Assembly: GCF_900111015.1 (NCBI RefSeq) | Contig: NZ_FOFS01000005.1 | Location: forward strand, 236,958-300,957 | Source: Solimonas aquatica | GTDB taxonomy: Bacteria; Pseudomonadota; Gammaproteobacteria; Nevskiales; Nevskiaceae | DNA length: 64,000 nt | Direction of reading: 5' to 3' | Shown here: piece after piece, positions 30,060 to 40,030 of the stretch | How positions within the stretch are numbered: position 1 is the stretch's first letter | Layout: every line of letters begins with the position of its first letter | The notes under the pieces: model-generated | The model's input: only the letters and a program-made list of their open reading frames with translations | Told to the model about the DNA's origin: nothing | Database searches by the model: none | Made by a program: the position numbers and the translations under genes

Positions 30060-31466
30060 CTACGGCGCGGCGCGATGCCCGCTGACGTTGGCGCCGGCGT
30101 TCGCCGGCAGCGCCGTGAAGCCCAGGGCCGCCAGCACGCAGAGCAGCGCCGCGCCGACGAAGGCGTATGCGAAGTCCACCGCCAGCAGCGCGCCGCCGCC
30201 ATGCAGGGTACGGCTCAGCGCCAGCAACTGGCTGGCCAGGGCCACGCCCATGCTCAGCGACAGCTGCTGCAGGGTGCTGGTGAAGCTGGTGGCCTGGCTC
30301 ATGCGCGCCTCGTCCACTTCGGCGAAACCCAGGGTGTTGATGCAGGTGAATTCCAGCGAGCGGAAGAAGCCGTAGGCCAGCAGCCAGGCCATCACGATCA
30401 AGCGTGAGTCCAGCGCCGGCAGCAGACCGCAGCCGACCAGAAACGCGGCGGAGAGCAGGGCATTGCGGATCATCAGCGGACGAAAGCCGTAGCGCTTGAC
30501 GATGCGCGGCGCGGCCGCCTTCATGACGATGGCGCCCAGCGCCGAGACAAAGGTCGTGGCGCCCGAGACCAGTGGGGAATAGCCAAAGCCCAGCTGCAGG
30601 GTGAGCGGCATCAGCAGGGTGTAGGCGCCGATGCTGATGCGATACAGCGAGCCCGAACCCACGGCGGCGCGAAAGCTGGGCAGGCGCAGCAGCGTGAGAT
30701 CGATGATCGGCTGCGCCCGCGTGCGGGTGTGGCGCACATAGGCCAGCAGACTGGCCGCGCCGCAGACGATCAGCGCCGCCAGCAGCGGATCGGCGATCAG
30801 GCCCTTGCCCAGATTCTCGAAGCCCGCCACCAGCAGCGCGCAGCCGATGCCCAGCAGCGCCCAGCCGCGGCCATCCAGAGGCTGCTGTCCTGGCCGCGCG
30901 GCGGTCTCGGGAATGAAGCGCGAGACCAGATAAAAGCCCAGCAGGCCGATGGGCAGATTGATGAAGAAGATCCAGCGCCAGGAGGCATAGCTGACGATGA
31001 GGCCGCCCAGCGGCGGCCCCAGCACCGGGCCCACCAGCGCCGGAATGGTGAGCCAGGACATCGCCGAAACCAGCTCGCTCTTGGGCACGTTGCGCAGCAG
31101 CACCAGACGCCCCACCGGCGTCATCATCGCGCCGCCGAGGCCTTGCAGCACGCGCGCCGCCACCAGCTGCGGCATGGATTGCGACAGCCCGCAGCACACC
31201 GAGCCGAGCGTGAACAGCACGATGGCCGTGCGAAACACCCGGCGCGCGCCGTAGCGGTCGGCGATCCAGCCGGACAGCGGGATGAACACCGCGAGGCTCA
31301 AGAGGTACGAGGTGATCGCCAGACTCAGATGCAGCGGCTCCTCGTGCAGGGCCTGGGCGATCTGCGGCAGCGCGGTGGCGATGATGGTCGCGTCCAGGTT
31401 TTCCATGAACAGCGCGCAGGCCACGATCAGCGGGATGAGGCGGCCGGGGCGGTTGAGGATGACCAT
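30060..31466 (-). CDS. MFS transporter, DHA2 (EmrB/QacA-type) drug exporter
   Basis: Proton-driven multidrug efflux permease of the inner membrane, 468 residues with about 14 hydrophobic segments. MFS motif A appears as GWIADRYGARRVFR and the antiporter motif C as ALVGPVLGPPLGG. MdtD-like proteins have this length. No membrane-fusion (EmrA) partner or regulator is adjacent, so the substrate is unknown. It is divergent from glpK with a 71-base gap. Confidence 0.85.
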   Translation of the reverse strand: MVILNRPGRLIPLIVACALFMENLDATIIATALPQIAQALHEEPLHLSLAITSYLLSLAVFIPLSGWIADRYGARRVFRTAIVLFTLGSVCCGLSQSMPQLVAARVLQGLGGAMMTPVGRLVLLRNVPKSELVSAMSWLTIPALVGPVLGPPLGGLIVSYASWRWIFFINLPIGLLGFYLVSRFIPETAARPGQQPLDGRGWALLGIGCALLVAGFENLGKGLIADPLLAALIVCGAASLLAYVRHTRTRAQPIIDLTLLRLPSFRAAVGSGSLYRISIGAYTLLMPLTLQLGFGYSPLVSGATTFVSALGAIVMKAAAPRIVKRYGFRPLMIRNALLSAAFLVGCGLLPALDSRLIVMAWLLAYGFFRSLEFTCINTLGFAEVDEARMSQATSFTSTLQQLSLSMGVALASQLLALSRTLHGGGALLAVDFAYAFVGAALLCVLAALGFTALPANAGANVSGHRAAP

Positions 31467-31537
31467 GTCGGGCGGACGGGTGCAGATCGTTTTAAGCTTG
31501 GCTGCACATTATCGACGATCAGATCGGAGAGCTTGGC

Positions 31538-33013
<1,476 letters not shown>

Positions 33014-33034
33014 ACCGGAAGAGGAGACGGGATC

Positions 33035-33184
33035 ATGCGCAAACTGCTCATTGCCGTGCTGATGCTGGGCTTGCTCGGCGCCTGTCATCGCTCCGCACCG
33101 CGTGCCGAGCCGGCGTCGTGGCACGATGCGCTCGGCGGCGCCGTGCCCTCGCCGGCATCGCGCAGCGACGGCGCCGAGGGCTAG
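33035..33184 (+). CDS. small lipoprotein, 49 residues
   Basis: ATG at 33035 follows a good AGGAG ribosome site (about 33022-33026). The 49-residue product has a lipoprotein signal MRKLLIAVLMLGLLGAC with Cys17 at the lipobox, then a short Ser/Ala/Pro-rich tail. No family is recognised. It is 21 bases after glpK and probably co-transcribed. Mature length is only about 33 residues, so it may be a membrane tether or a degraded gene. Confidence 0.6.
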   Translation: MRKLLIAVLMLGLLGACHRSAPRAEPASWHDALGGAVPSPASRSDGAEG

Positions 33185-33248
33185 GCTGAGGGGACGCGCT
33201 TCCGTCACGCCCACGCCACCTGGAAAGCCCGCAGCAAAACCCGCCACC

Positions 33249-33575
33249 ATGCCCGCCACCTCACGCTCCCATCACCGCTGGCCGCTGCTGCTCGTCGCGC
33301 TGCTGCTCGGCGCCTGCAGCTCCGGCTTCATCAAAGTCACGCCGCCGCCAGGCAACTACGTCAAGCTCGGCGCCGCCAGGGGCGAGGCCTGCGGCACCAA
33401 TGTGCTGCTGATTCCCATCGGCCTGAACGAGCGTCTGCAGAACGCCTATGACCAGGCCCTGGCCAGCGTGCCGAATGCGCGCGCGCTGATCGACGTGACG
33501 ATGCAGGAACGCTGGTTCTTCTGGGGCCTGGGCACCATGCGCTGCACCAGCATCACCGCGGTGGCCGTGCGATGA
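33249..33575 (+). CDS. predicted lipoprotein
   Basis: A 108-residue protein with a lipoprotein signal ending LLLGACSS. The mature part has a conserved-looking core (ACGTNVLLIPIGLNERLQNAY ... DVTMQERWFFWGLGTMRC), resembling TRL-like or YcfL-type small envelope proteins, though assignment is tentative. The next gene overlaps it (ATGA) and encodes a divergent paralogue. The start at 33249 is chosen because the signal peptide begins there; upstream in-frame codons lie in the preceding lipoprotein region. Confidence 0.65.
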   Translation: MPATSRSHHRWPLLLVALLLGACSSGFIKVTPPPGNYVKLGAARGEACGTNVLLIPIGLNERLQNAYDQALASVPNARALIDVTMQERWFFWGLGTMRCTSITAVAVR

Positions 33576-33907
33576 AGCCGCGCACGCTTTGGCCCGTTCT
33601 GGCCGCCGCCTTGCTGCTCGGCGCCTGCACCAGCCTGCCGGTGGAACTCGGCAGCCGCTCCAGTCAGACCCTGCCGCCGAAGAACGCCAGCGTGCGCGAG
33701 ATCCAGGCCCAGGCCTGCGGCTGGCGCCTGCTCATCATCGGTCACGGCATCAGGAATCACGCAGCGCATGCGTATCAGGATCTGCTGGCGCAGGCGCAGG
33801 GCGATTACATCGCCGAGGTGCAGGTGGAACAAAGCTGGACCAACGCCATCGTCTATCGCCAGTGGTGCACCCGGCTCAAGGCCAAGGCCTATCACGCCGC
33901 ACGCTGA
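33572..33907 (+). CDS. predicted lipoprotein, paralogue of the preceding gene
   Basis: A 111-residue lipoprotein (signal LLLGACTS). The mature region aligns with the previous gene product: ACGWRLLIIGHGIRNHAAHAYQDLLAQA parallels ACGTNVLLIPIGLNERLQNAYDQALASV, and both end with a WC/RC residue pair and a VxVR/KAKAY strand. The ATGA overlap implies coupled translation, perhaps giving a heteromer. The function is unknown. Confidence 0.65.
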   Translation: MKPRTLWPVLAAALLLGACTSLPVELGSRSSQTLPPKNASVREIQAQACGWRLLIIGHGIRNHAAHAYQDLLAQAQGDYIAEVQVEQSWTNAIVYRQWCTRLKAKAYHAAR

Positions 33908-33916
33908 GCACGCACC

Positions 33917-34345
33917 ATGAGTGGCTATCTGCTGCTGTTCGCCAGCGCGCTGCTGGCCGCGACGATTTTTCCCGCGCAATCGGAAGCCCTGCTGCTGGGC
34001 CTGCTCGCTTCCAAAAAATATTCCGCCACACTGCTGCTGCTCGTGGCCAGCGCCGGCAACATCCTCGGCTCCTGGCTCAACTACCTGCTGGGTCTGGGCC
34101 TGATGCGTTTCCAGAACCGGCGCTGGTTTCCGATCCGCGCGCAGACCCTGGCGCGCGCGCAGGCGCAGTACCAGCGTTACGGCTATTGGTCCCTGCTGCT
34201 GAGCTGGGCGCCGATCATCGGCGATCCGCTGACCGTGGTGGCCGGCGTGCTGCGTGAACCGCTGTGGCGATTCCTGCTGCTGGTCAGCATCGCCAAGACC
34301 GGGCGCTATCTGGTGGTGTACGGCTTGAGCGTGGCGTGGTTCTGA
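33917..34345 (+). CDS. YqaA family inner-membrane protein
   Basis: A 142-residue VTT/DedA-superfamily small membrane protein. It shows the YqaA pattern: SEALLLGLLASKKYS, then SAGNILGSWLNYLLG and an amphipathic GYWSLLLSWAPIIGDPLTVVAG re-entrant region. The DedA superfamily includes lipid scramblases and flippases; the role of YqaA is not established. It starts 9 bases after the lipoprotein pair. Confidence 0.8.
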   Translation: MSGYLLLFASALLAATIFPAQSEALLLGLLASKKYSATLLLLVASAGNILGSWLNYLLGLGLMRFQNRRWFPIRAQTLARAQAQYQRYGYWSLLLSWAPIIGDPLTVVAGVLREPLWRFLLLVSIAKTGRYLVVYGLSVAWF

Positions 34346-34469
34346 GCCTTGTGCCTGCAGATCGTCAGGCCGTGGCCATGTCATGTGCACGTCATCGCGA
34401 CCACTTAGAACTTGTCCGTGGGTTGCACTCACGACTGCTCGCGGCACGCAATGGCCCAAGGAATCCCCC

Positions 34470-35591
34470 ATGTCCACCCGCCTGAACCTCAGTCTGCTCG
34501 CCGTCATCGGTCTGATGCTGGCAGCCTGCAGCAACAACAACCCAAGCCCGCAAAGCAGCTCGGCCCGCGCCAAGGCCTTGCCGGCGATTCTGGCCATCGG
34601 CCATCGCGGCGCGCCGGCGTACTGGCCCGAGCACACGCTTGCGTCCTATGATCTGGCCATCGAATACGGCGCCGATGTCATCGAGCCGGATCTGGTGGCG
34701 ACCAGGGACGGGCAACTGGTGGCGCGTCACGAGAACGAAATCTCCGGCACCACCGATGTCGCCGATCATCCCGAGTTCACATCGCGGCGCAGCACCAAGC
34801 TCATCGATGGCGTCAGCCTGACGGGCTGGTTCACCGAAGACTTCACCTTGGCCGAGCTCAAGACCTTGCGCGCGAAAGAGCGCATCCCGGCCATCCGTCC
34901 CGACAATACGCGCTACAACGGCCTTTACACGATTCCCACGCTGCAGGAAGTGATCGATCTGGCCAAGGCCAGGACCACGGAGACCGGACGCACCATCGCC
35001 ATCTATCCGGAAACCAAGCATCCCACTTACTTCCAGAGCATCGGCCTGCCGCTGGAGCAGAGGCTGCTCGACGTGCTCAGCGCCAATGGCTACACCACCG
35101 CGGATGCACCGGTGTTCATCCAGTCCTTTGAAGTCGCGAACCTCAAGGCACTGCGCACGAAAACCTCGCTGCGCCTGATTCAGCTGCTGAGCGCGCCGCC
35201 TGCGCAGCCTTATGACTTCGTTGCGGCGGGTGATCCGCGCGGCTATGCCGATCTGATCACGCCTGCGGGTCTGGCCGAGCTGGCCAGGACCGTCAACGGC
35301 ATCGGCCCCGACAAGAACATGGTGATCGCGCGCACCGGCGATGGTCATCTCGGCGCCGAAAGCACGCTGGTGACGGATGCGCACGCGGCGGGCCTGCTCG
35401 TTCACCCGTACACCTTCCGCCCGGAAAACAATTTCCTGCCTGCCGATTACCGCTCCAGCAGCGATATCACCGCACGCGGCGATGCCTACAGCGAAATCCT
35501 GCGCTTCCTGCAGGCGGGCGTGGACGGCGTGTTCAGCGATGACTCGTTTGTGTCGCGCGCGGCGATCGATGGCTTCGTGGCGAATCGGTAA
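34470..35591 (+). CDS. glycerophosphodiester phosphodiesterase lipoprotein
   Basis: Hydrolyses glycerophosphodiesters to glycerol 3-phosphate and an alcohol. A lipoprotein signal (LMLAACSNN) precedes the GDPD TIM barrel with catalytic GHRGAPAYWPEHT, then EPDLVATRDGQLVARHE, the family's Glu/Asp metal site, and YPETKHPTYF. It has 373 residues. The start at 34470 gives the signal peptide directly. Its product could feed the glycerol 3-phosphate pool served by glpK, 1.5 kb upstream on the same strand. Confidence 0.88.
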   Translation: MSTRLNLSLLAVIGLMLAACSNNNPSPQSSSARAKALPAILAIGHRGAPAYWPEHTLASYDLAIEYGADVIEPDLVATRDGQLVARHENEISGTTDVADHPEFTSRRSTKLIDGVSLTGWFTEDFTLAELKTLRAKERIPAIRPDNTRYNGLYTIPTLQEVIDLAKARTTETGRTIAIYPETKHPTYFQSIGLPLEQRLLDVLSANGYTTADAPVFIQSFEVANLKALRTKTSLRLIQLLSAPPAQPYDFVAAGDPRGYADLITPAGLAELARTVNGIGPDKNMVIARTGDGHLGAESTLVTDAHAAGLLVHPYTFRPENNFLPADYRSSSDITARGDAYSEILRFLQAGVDGVFSDDSFVSRAAIDGFVANR

Positions 35592-35779
35592 GCGCCGGCC
35601 GCTCTCGGCCTGACGACAGCGCGTAGCCCTCGCGCATGAACCGCGCCCTTATCGGGGACTCGATCTGCGGTGCCGGCGATTGACCCCATCTCTGCCCGAC
35701 GGCGAAGCCTTCGGCGGCCGGTGCGGGCCTGACGGTGGTCATGCCTGCGCTGGCAGCTGGCTGGGCAGAGCCGCCGAGA

Positions 35780-35995
35780 TCAAGTCCCCTGCTGCGCCCG
35801 CAGATACGCCACCAGGGCATTGGCATGACCATGACCCATGCCGTGCTCGTTCTTGAGCCAGGCCACCAGCTCCATGTGCTGGAGGCCTTTCTGCTTCTTG
35901 AGCAGCGCCAGCCAGTGGCTCACCGGCTGCCCGTACTTCTTCTCGATGGAAGGAAAATAGGAAGCGGGGCCCTTGGCTTTTTCCGGTTCGGACAT
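35780..35995 (-). CDS. DUF4287 family small protein
   Basis: A 71-residue soluble protein with the DUF4287 pattern SYFPSIEKKYGQPVSHWLALL and KNEHGMGHGHANALVAYL. The family is widespread in bacteria and often adjoins or fuses to DUF5655; no activity is known. It stands alone between the GDPD gene and the chorismatase gene. The 188 bases between GDPD and this gene show no clear structure. Confidence 0.8.
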   Translation of the reverse strand: MSEPEKAKGPASYFPSIEKKYGQPVSHWLALLKKQKGLQHMELVAWLKNEHGMGHGHANALVAYLRAQQGT

Positions 35996-36084
35996 GCGGC
36001 AACTCCGTCTGGAACGTTTGAGGCGCCGATGCGCCGCCTCGATCTTACGGCGAGCGCTTGTTTTCAGCAGCAGGCGCCGTCCGG

Positions 36085-37089
36085 CTAAAGCCCCACTCCG
36101 AAAATCCCTTCGATCTCCAGCTCCAGATCGCTGCGGCAGACCTCGCCGAGCAGAATCATGCGCGGCACCTGTGGCGGCAGCCAGGCGTCGAGGCGGGCGC
36201 TGGCGGCGCTCAGGTGCGCGGCTTCGCGCAGGTAGAGCTTGATCAGCGTCGGCTGCCAGACGTGCGTGCGTGCGGCGCGGCGGTCGGCTTCGGCCAGCAG
36301 GGCTTCGAGATTGATGAGGATTTCATCGAGCTGGCGCTGCGCCTGCGCGGCATGTGCGGTTTCATGACCGACCACGCTGGCGGTGCCGGACACCAGCAGC
36401 TGCGCGCCGTCGGACCAGGCCAGGTAGTTGGCGCGCGAGAAGCTGGGGCTCTTGGGACCGTACTGGCGCGGATACTGAAATGCACTCAGCTGGCGCGGGT
36501 TTTCGATCTGCGTGCCGCCTTCGCGCGCAGCCAGAAAATAGATCAGCAGACCGCCGTCCTGCAGGCCGATGGCGGTGGCGGCGGGCAGCTCGCGCTCGAA
36601 ACCATCCTGCTGCGCCAGCGCGTGGTAGCGGCCGAGCACGAACTGCCGGTAGCGCTCGGCGTCGCCCTGGCCCTTGGTGATGTCGGCGAGATAGTTCCAG
36701 ATGCGCAGGCAGGCGCCGTAACCGCTGCGCCGCAGGAAGCCCTGCAGCTCGCGGTACAGGCTTTCGCTGGCAGCGCTCAGATCCGCCAGCGCGGCTTCCG
36801 GCAAGTGCACATGGCCCAGCAGCACCTCGCCGTTTTCGGCGTAGGCGATACGGCCTTCGCGGTTCTGCCGCACCGGCGTGGCGCTGCGCCAGATTTCGCA
36901 GCCCGGGCCTTGCAGCAGGGCCAGCGGCACGTCGATGCAGCGCGCATCCGCCGGCGGCGGCAGTGCGCGGCCGTGGCGCACACAGGCCAGCACGGTCTCG
37001 TCCAGCTGCGCCGGCACCTGTTCGTGCAGCTCCAGCGCGTACGGACGCGGGCCTCGCGAGCGGGGCGGCGGTGGGGCGGACGCGGACAT
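36085..37089 (-). CDS. chorismatase of the FkbO/Hyg5/XanB2 family
   Basis: Predicted chorismate-cleaving enzyme, 334 residues. XanB2-type members make 3- and 4-hydroxybenzoate, supplying both aryl-polyene pigment and ubiquinone synthesis; FkbO-type members make a dihydroxycyclohexadiene acid. The product cannot be settled here. The conserved C-terminal segment CRSDLELEIEGIFG with the proposed catalytic Glu, and the central FLAAREGGTQIENPRQLSA block, support the family. The start MSASAPPPPRS at 37089 is preferred over upstream in-frame codons. No xanthomonadin genes adjoin. Confidence 0.78.
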   Translation of the reverse strand: MSASAPPPPRSRGPRPYALELHEQVPAQLDETVLACVRHGRALPPPADARCIDVPLALLQGPGCEIWRSATPVRQNREGRIAYAENGEVLLGHVHLPEAALADLSAASESLYRELQGFLRRSGYGACLRIWNYLADITKGQGDAERYRQFVLGRYHALAQQDGFERELPAATAIGLQDGGLLIYFLAAREGGTQIENPRQLSAFQYPRQYGPKSPSFSRANYLAWSDGAQLLVSGTASVVGHETAHAAQAQRQLDEILINLEALLAEADRRAARTHVWQPTLIKLYLREAAHLSAASARLDAWLPPQVPRMILLGEVCRSDLELEIEGIFGVGL

Positions 37090-37261
37090 GGAGCGGGGCG
37101 GGCCTGGTGGCGGGGACGGTGTGACGGCCGCGTATTGTAGAACCTGTGCCGCGAAGCGGAGCGCACTGGCGTCTGCGCCACCGCCCGCGGTGCTGCGGGA
37201 CAAGGGCGGCGCGGCGTGCGGGCGGCACAATCCCCGCCTCCCTTATCGCCGGCCGAATCTC

Positions 37262-37753
37262 ATGAGCAGGAATCTGTTGTCGCGCGTGGTGGCGCAGCTG
37301 GAGCGCCTGCCGGCGCCGCTGGCGCGTCGTGCCCTCACCCTGGCCTTCAACTCACAGGTGCGCTTCGCCGGCACCGGCGGCGCGCGCTTCGAGCATCTGA
37401 GCGCCACGCAGGCCATCGTGCACATGGCCAACCGCCGCAAGGTGCGCAACCACATCGGCGGCATTCACGCCGCAGCGATGGCGCTGCTGGCGGAGACCAC
37501 CAGCGGGGCAGTGTTCGGCATGAACGTGCCGGACGACAAGCTGCCGCTGCTCAAGAGCATGCACGTGGATTACCAGCGCCGCGCGCAGGGCGCGCTGAAG
37601 GCCACGGCGACGCTGGATGCAGGCGCCGCTGCGCGCATCGCGGCCGAGCCCAAGGGCGAGATGGTGGTGCCGGTGCGCGTGCAGGATGAATCCGGCGAAG
37701 CGCCCATCGCGGTGACGATGGTCTGGGCCTGGGTGGAGAAGCGGCGGGGTTGA
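37262..37753 (+). CDS. DUF4442 hotdog-fold thioesterase-like protein
   Basis: A 163-residue protein of the DUF4442/hotdog type, probably an acyl-CoA thioesterase or acyl-binding protein. The characteristic segment VRNHIGGIHAAAMALLAETTSGAVFGM is present, followed by a beta strand-rich C-terminus. The start MSRNLLSRVV at 37262 is the first sensible ATG. It is divergent from the chorismatase gene (172-base gap), so the two may share control, but a functional link is only suggested by position. Confidence 0.75.
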   Translation: MSRNLLSRVVAQLERLPAPLARRALTLAFNSQVRFAGTGGARFEHLSATQAIVHMANRRKVRNHIGGIHAAAMALLAETTSGAVFGMNVPDDKLPLLKSMHVDYQRRAQGALKATATLDAGAAARIAAEPKGEMVVPVRVQDESGEAPIAVTMVWAWVEKRRG

Positions 37754-37763
37754 AGGGGCAAGG

Positions 37764-37891
37764 CCCCCCTCTCCCCTGACCCCTCTCCCGCGAGGGGAGA
37801 GGGGAATAGCTCCAATGCGCTCGCTGAGCTTTCGATCCCAACGCAGCCAAAGCCCCTCTCCCCTCGCGGGAGAGGGGTTGGGGAGAGGGGG
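37764..37891. repeat. inverted pair of 40-bp CCCCTCTCCC repeats
   Basis: CCCCTCTCCCGCGAGGGGAG (within 37764-37804) recurs in inverted, nearly identical form at 37852-37891, separated by about 47 bases. Each copy is itself palindromic. Lying between convergent genes (thioesterase and corA), the pair could form a long hairpin ending both transcripts. This type of repeat is common in GC-rich proteobacteria. Confidence 0.75.
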
Positions 37892-37897
37892 ACCCCT

Positions 37898-38869
37898 CTA
37901 AAACAACTTCCGCCTTCTGAAATACAGCAGCAGCGAACCGCCAATGGTCACCAGCAGGCCCAGCGCGAAGAAGTAGCCGTAACGCCAGTGCAGCTCGGGC
38001 ATGTGGTCGAAGTTCATGCCGTAGATGCCGGTGATCAGGGTCAGGGGGAAGAAGATCGCCGACAGCACCGTCAGCATCTGGATCACCTTGTTGGTCTGGT
38101 GTGCGGTGGCGGCGAAGTGCAGCTGCACCGCCACTTCGATGTCGCGCTGCAGGGAGTCGGCATGCGTCTCCACGCGCTGGATGTGCTCGCGCAGATCATT
38201 GAGGCGGATGCGCTGGTTTTCGGAAAGCTCCGAGCGCATGTCGCGGCGGAAGTTGTCCAGCGCGTCGAGATTCTTGCCGCAGATCAGTTCCAGGGCATGC
38301 GCCTGCTTGCGGTAGGCCAGCAGCTCCTGCCAGTCCTCGAAAGGATTCCTGGGGTCCACCAGATCGTCGCTGATCGACTCCAGGCGCTTCTCCAGCTCAT
38401 CGGTCACGCTCATGTAGCGGTCGACCATGAGGTCGAGAATCACATGCACCAGGCCGAAGGGCGTGGACGGAAAGCGCAGCTTGATCTCACAGAACTTGCG
38501 CTTGACCTGCTCGAAGGACAGGTTCTCCTTCGAGCGCACCGAAACCAGCAGTCCGTCGAACAGAAAGAACGCCGCCGAGCGGCTTTCGATCAGGTAGTCG
38601 CCGCCGCCGATTTCCGGGGTGAGCCCCTGGAACACCAGCATGTCGTAATCCTCGGTGCCGTCGTAGTAGGACGGGTGATCGGGATTGAGACTGTCGTCGA
38701 AGTGATCGCTGTTGATCTGCACGCCGGTGAGGCGGCGCACCCAGCTCGGCCATTGCGCGGCTTCGTCGCGGGTGAAATCCAGCCAGACGAATCCCTCCTC
38801 CGGGATCTGCTCGACGCGCGCCAGGCGCGTGGGCACCACGCCCTGCCGGCTGAAGCTGAAGATTTCCAT
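37898..38869 (-). CDS. corA: CorA family magnesium/cobalt transporter
   Basis: Pentameric divalent-cation channel of the inner membrane. It is 323 residues, with a cytoplasmic alpha/beta funnel, a long helix and two C-terminal transmembrane helices. The signature YGMNF lies at the end of TM1, followed by the acidic loop DHMPELHWRYG. This is the usual CorA length. It may also carry zinc, as ZntB-type relatives do; the GMN alone does not decide. Confidence 0.9.
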   Translation of the reverse strand: MEIFSFSRQGVVPTRLARVEQIPEEGFVWLDFTRDEAAQWPSWVRRLTGVQINSDHFDDSLNPDHPSYYDGTEDYDMLVFQGLTPEIGGGDYLIESRSAAFFLFDGLLVSVRSKENLSFEQVKRKFCEIKLRFPSTPFGLVHVILDLMVDRYMSVTDELEKRLESISDDLVDPRNPFEDWQELLAYRKQAHALELICGKNLDALDNFRRDMRSELSENQRIRLNDLREHIQRVETHADSLQRDIEVAVQLHFAATAHQTNKVIQMLTVLSAIFFPLTLITGIYGMNFDHMPELHWRYGYFFALGLLVTIGGSLLLYFRRRKLF

Positions 38870-38899
38870 GGCCGCGGTCTTGTTGTTTGAGCGGTGGGC

Positions 38900-38938
38900 G
38901 AAAACAAAAGAGGCCTGAAGCGTATCGCTTCAGGCCTC
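38900..38938 (-). terminator. Rho-independent terminator of mdh
   Basis: A perfect 13-bp stem GAGGCCTGAAGCG/CGCTTCAGGCCTC (38910-38922, 38926-38938) with a 3-nt loop is followed on the - strand by TTTTGTTTT. It lies 34 bases after the mdh stop. Confidence 0.9.
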
Positions 38939-38972
38939 GGTTTTGCGAGCTGGGTGTCGCGTCGCGAAGCGC

Positions 38973-39950
38973 TTACTTCAGCAGCTCTTCGATGGCGGCG
39001 CGCTCTTCGCGCAGCTCGGTCTCGGTGACGCTCATGCGGGCGCGGCTGAACTCGTCCACCGACAGGCCCTGCACGATCTCGTACTTGCCGTTGGCGCAGG
39101 TCACCGGGTAGCCGTAGACCACGCCCGGGGCGATGCCGTAGCTGCCGTCGGAGGGGATGCCCATGCTCACCCACTTGCCGTTGGTGCCCAGCGCCCAGTC
39201 ACGCATGTGATCGACGGCGGCCGAAGCGGCCGAGGCGGCGGAAGACAGGCCGCGCGCCTTGATGATGGCGGCGCCGCGCTGCTGCACGGTGGGGATGAAG
39301 TCCTTCTCGACCCACTCCTGGCTGACCAGGCTCTTGGCGGCCTTGCCGGCGATGGTGGTGTGGCTGATGTCGGGATACTGGGTGGCCGAGTGGTTGCCCC
39401 AGATGATGACCTTGTCGATGTCGTTGCCGCTGGTGCCGGTCTTGGCGGCGAGCTGGCTGATCGCACGGTTGTGGTCCAGGCGCACCATGGCGGTGATCTG
39501 CTTGGGGTCCAGCTTCTTGGCGTTGGACGCGGTGATCAGGGCATTGGTGTTGGCGGGATTGCCGACCACCAGCACCTTCACGTCGCGGCTGGCCTTCTCG
39601 GAGAGCGCCTTGCCCTGCACGGAGAAGATCTTGGCATTGGCTTCCAGCAGGTCCTTGCGCTCCATGCCGGGGCCGCGCGGACGCGCGCCGACCAGCAGGC
39701 CGTAATCGGTGCCGTCGAAGGCTTCCATCGGATCGGCGGTGGCCACCACGCCGGACACCAGCGGGAAGGCGCAGTCTTCGATCTCCATCACCGTGCCCTT
39801 GAGCTTTTCCAACGAGTCCGGGATGTCCAGCAGCTGCAGGATCACCGGCTGGTCAGGGCCCAGCATGGAGCCGCTGGCGACGCGGAAAATGAGCGAGTAG
39901 GCGATCTGGCCGGCGGCGCCGGTGATGGCGACCTTGACGGGCTTCTTCAT
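38973..39950 (-). CDS. mdh: malate dehydrogenase (cytosolic-type)
   Basis: NAD-dependent oxidation of malate to oxaloacetate in the TCA cycle. It is 325 residues. N-terminal NAD loop [18 protein letters not shown], substrate arginines in [15 protein letters not shown], and catalytic His187 in [11 protein letters not shown] are present. This is the type-2 MDH related to the cytosolic eukaryotic enzyme, found in Xanthomonadales and Betaproteobacteria and unlike E. coli Mdh. The start [11 protein letters not shown] at 39950 fits the family. A strong terminator follows. Confidence 0.96.
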   Translation of the reverse strand: MKKPVKVAITGAAGQIAYSLIFRVASGSMLGPDQPVILQLLDIPDSLEKLKGTVMEIEDCAFPLVSGVVATADPMEAFDGTDYGLLVGARPRGPGMERKDLLEANAKIFSVQGKALSEKASRDVKVLVVGNPANTNALITASNAKKLDPKQITAMVRLDHNRAISQLAAKTGTSGNDIDKVIIWGNHSATQYPDISHTTIAGKAAKSLVSQEWVEKDFIPTVQQRGAAIIKARGLSSAASAASAAVDHMRDWALGTNGKWVSMGIPSDGSYGIAPGVVYGYPVTCANGKYEIVQGLSVDEFSRARMSVTETELREERAAIEELLK

Positions 39951-40030
39951 TGACAAAACTCCGATTCTTGTGCGGGCGGTAGCAAACGGGGCCGCAATTC
40001 TAAACGCGCCGGGCCGCCCCGGGGAAATCC

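Noticed and set aside
37764..37891. CRISPR-like repeats
   Set aside because: There are only two copies, inverted rather than direct, with no regular spacers.
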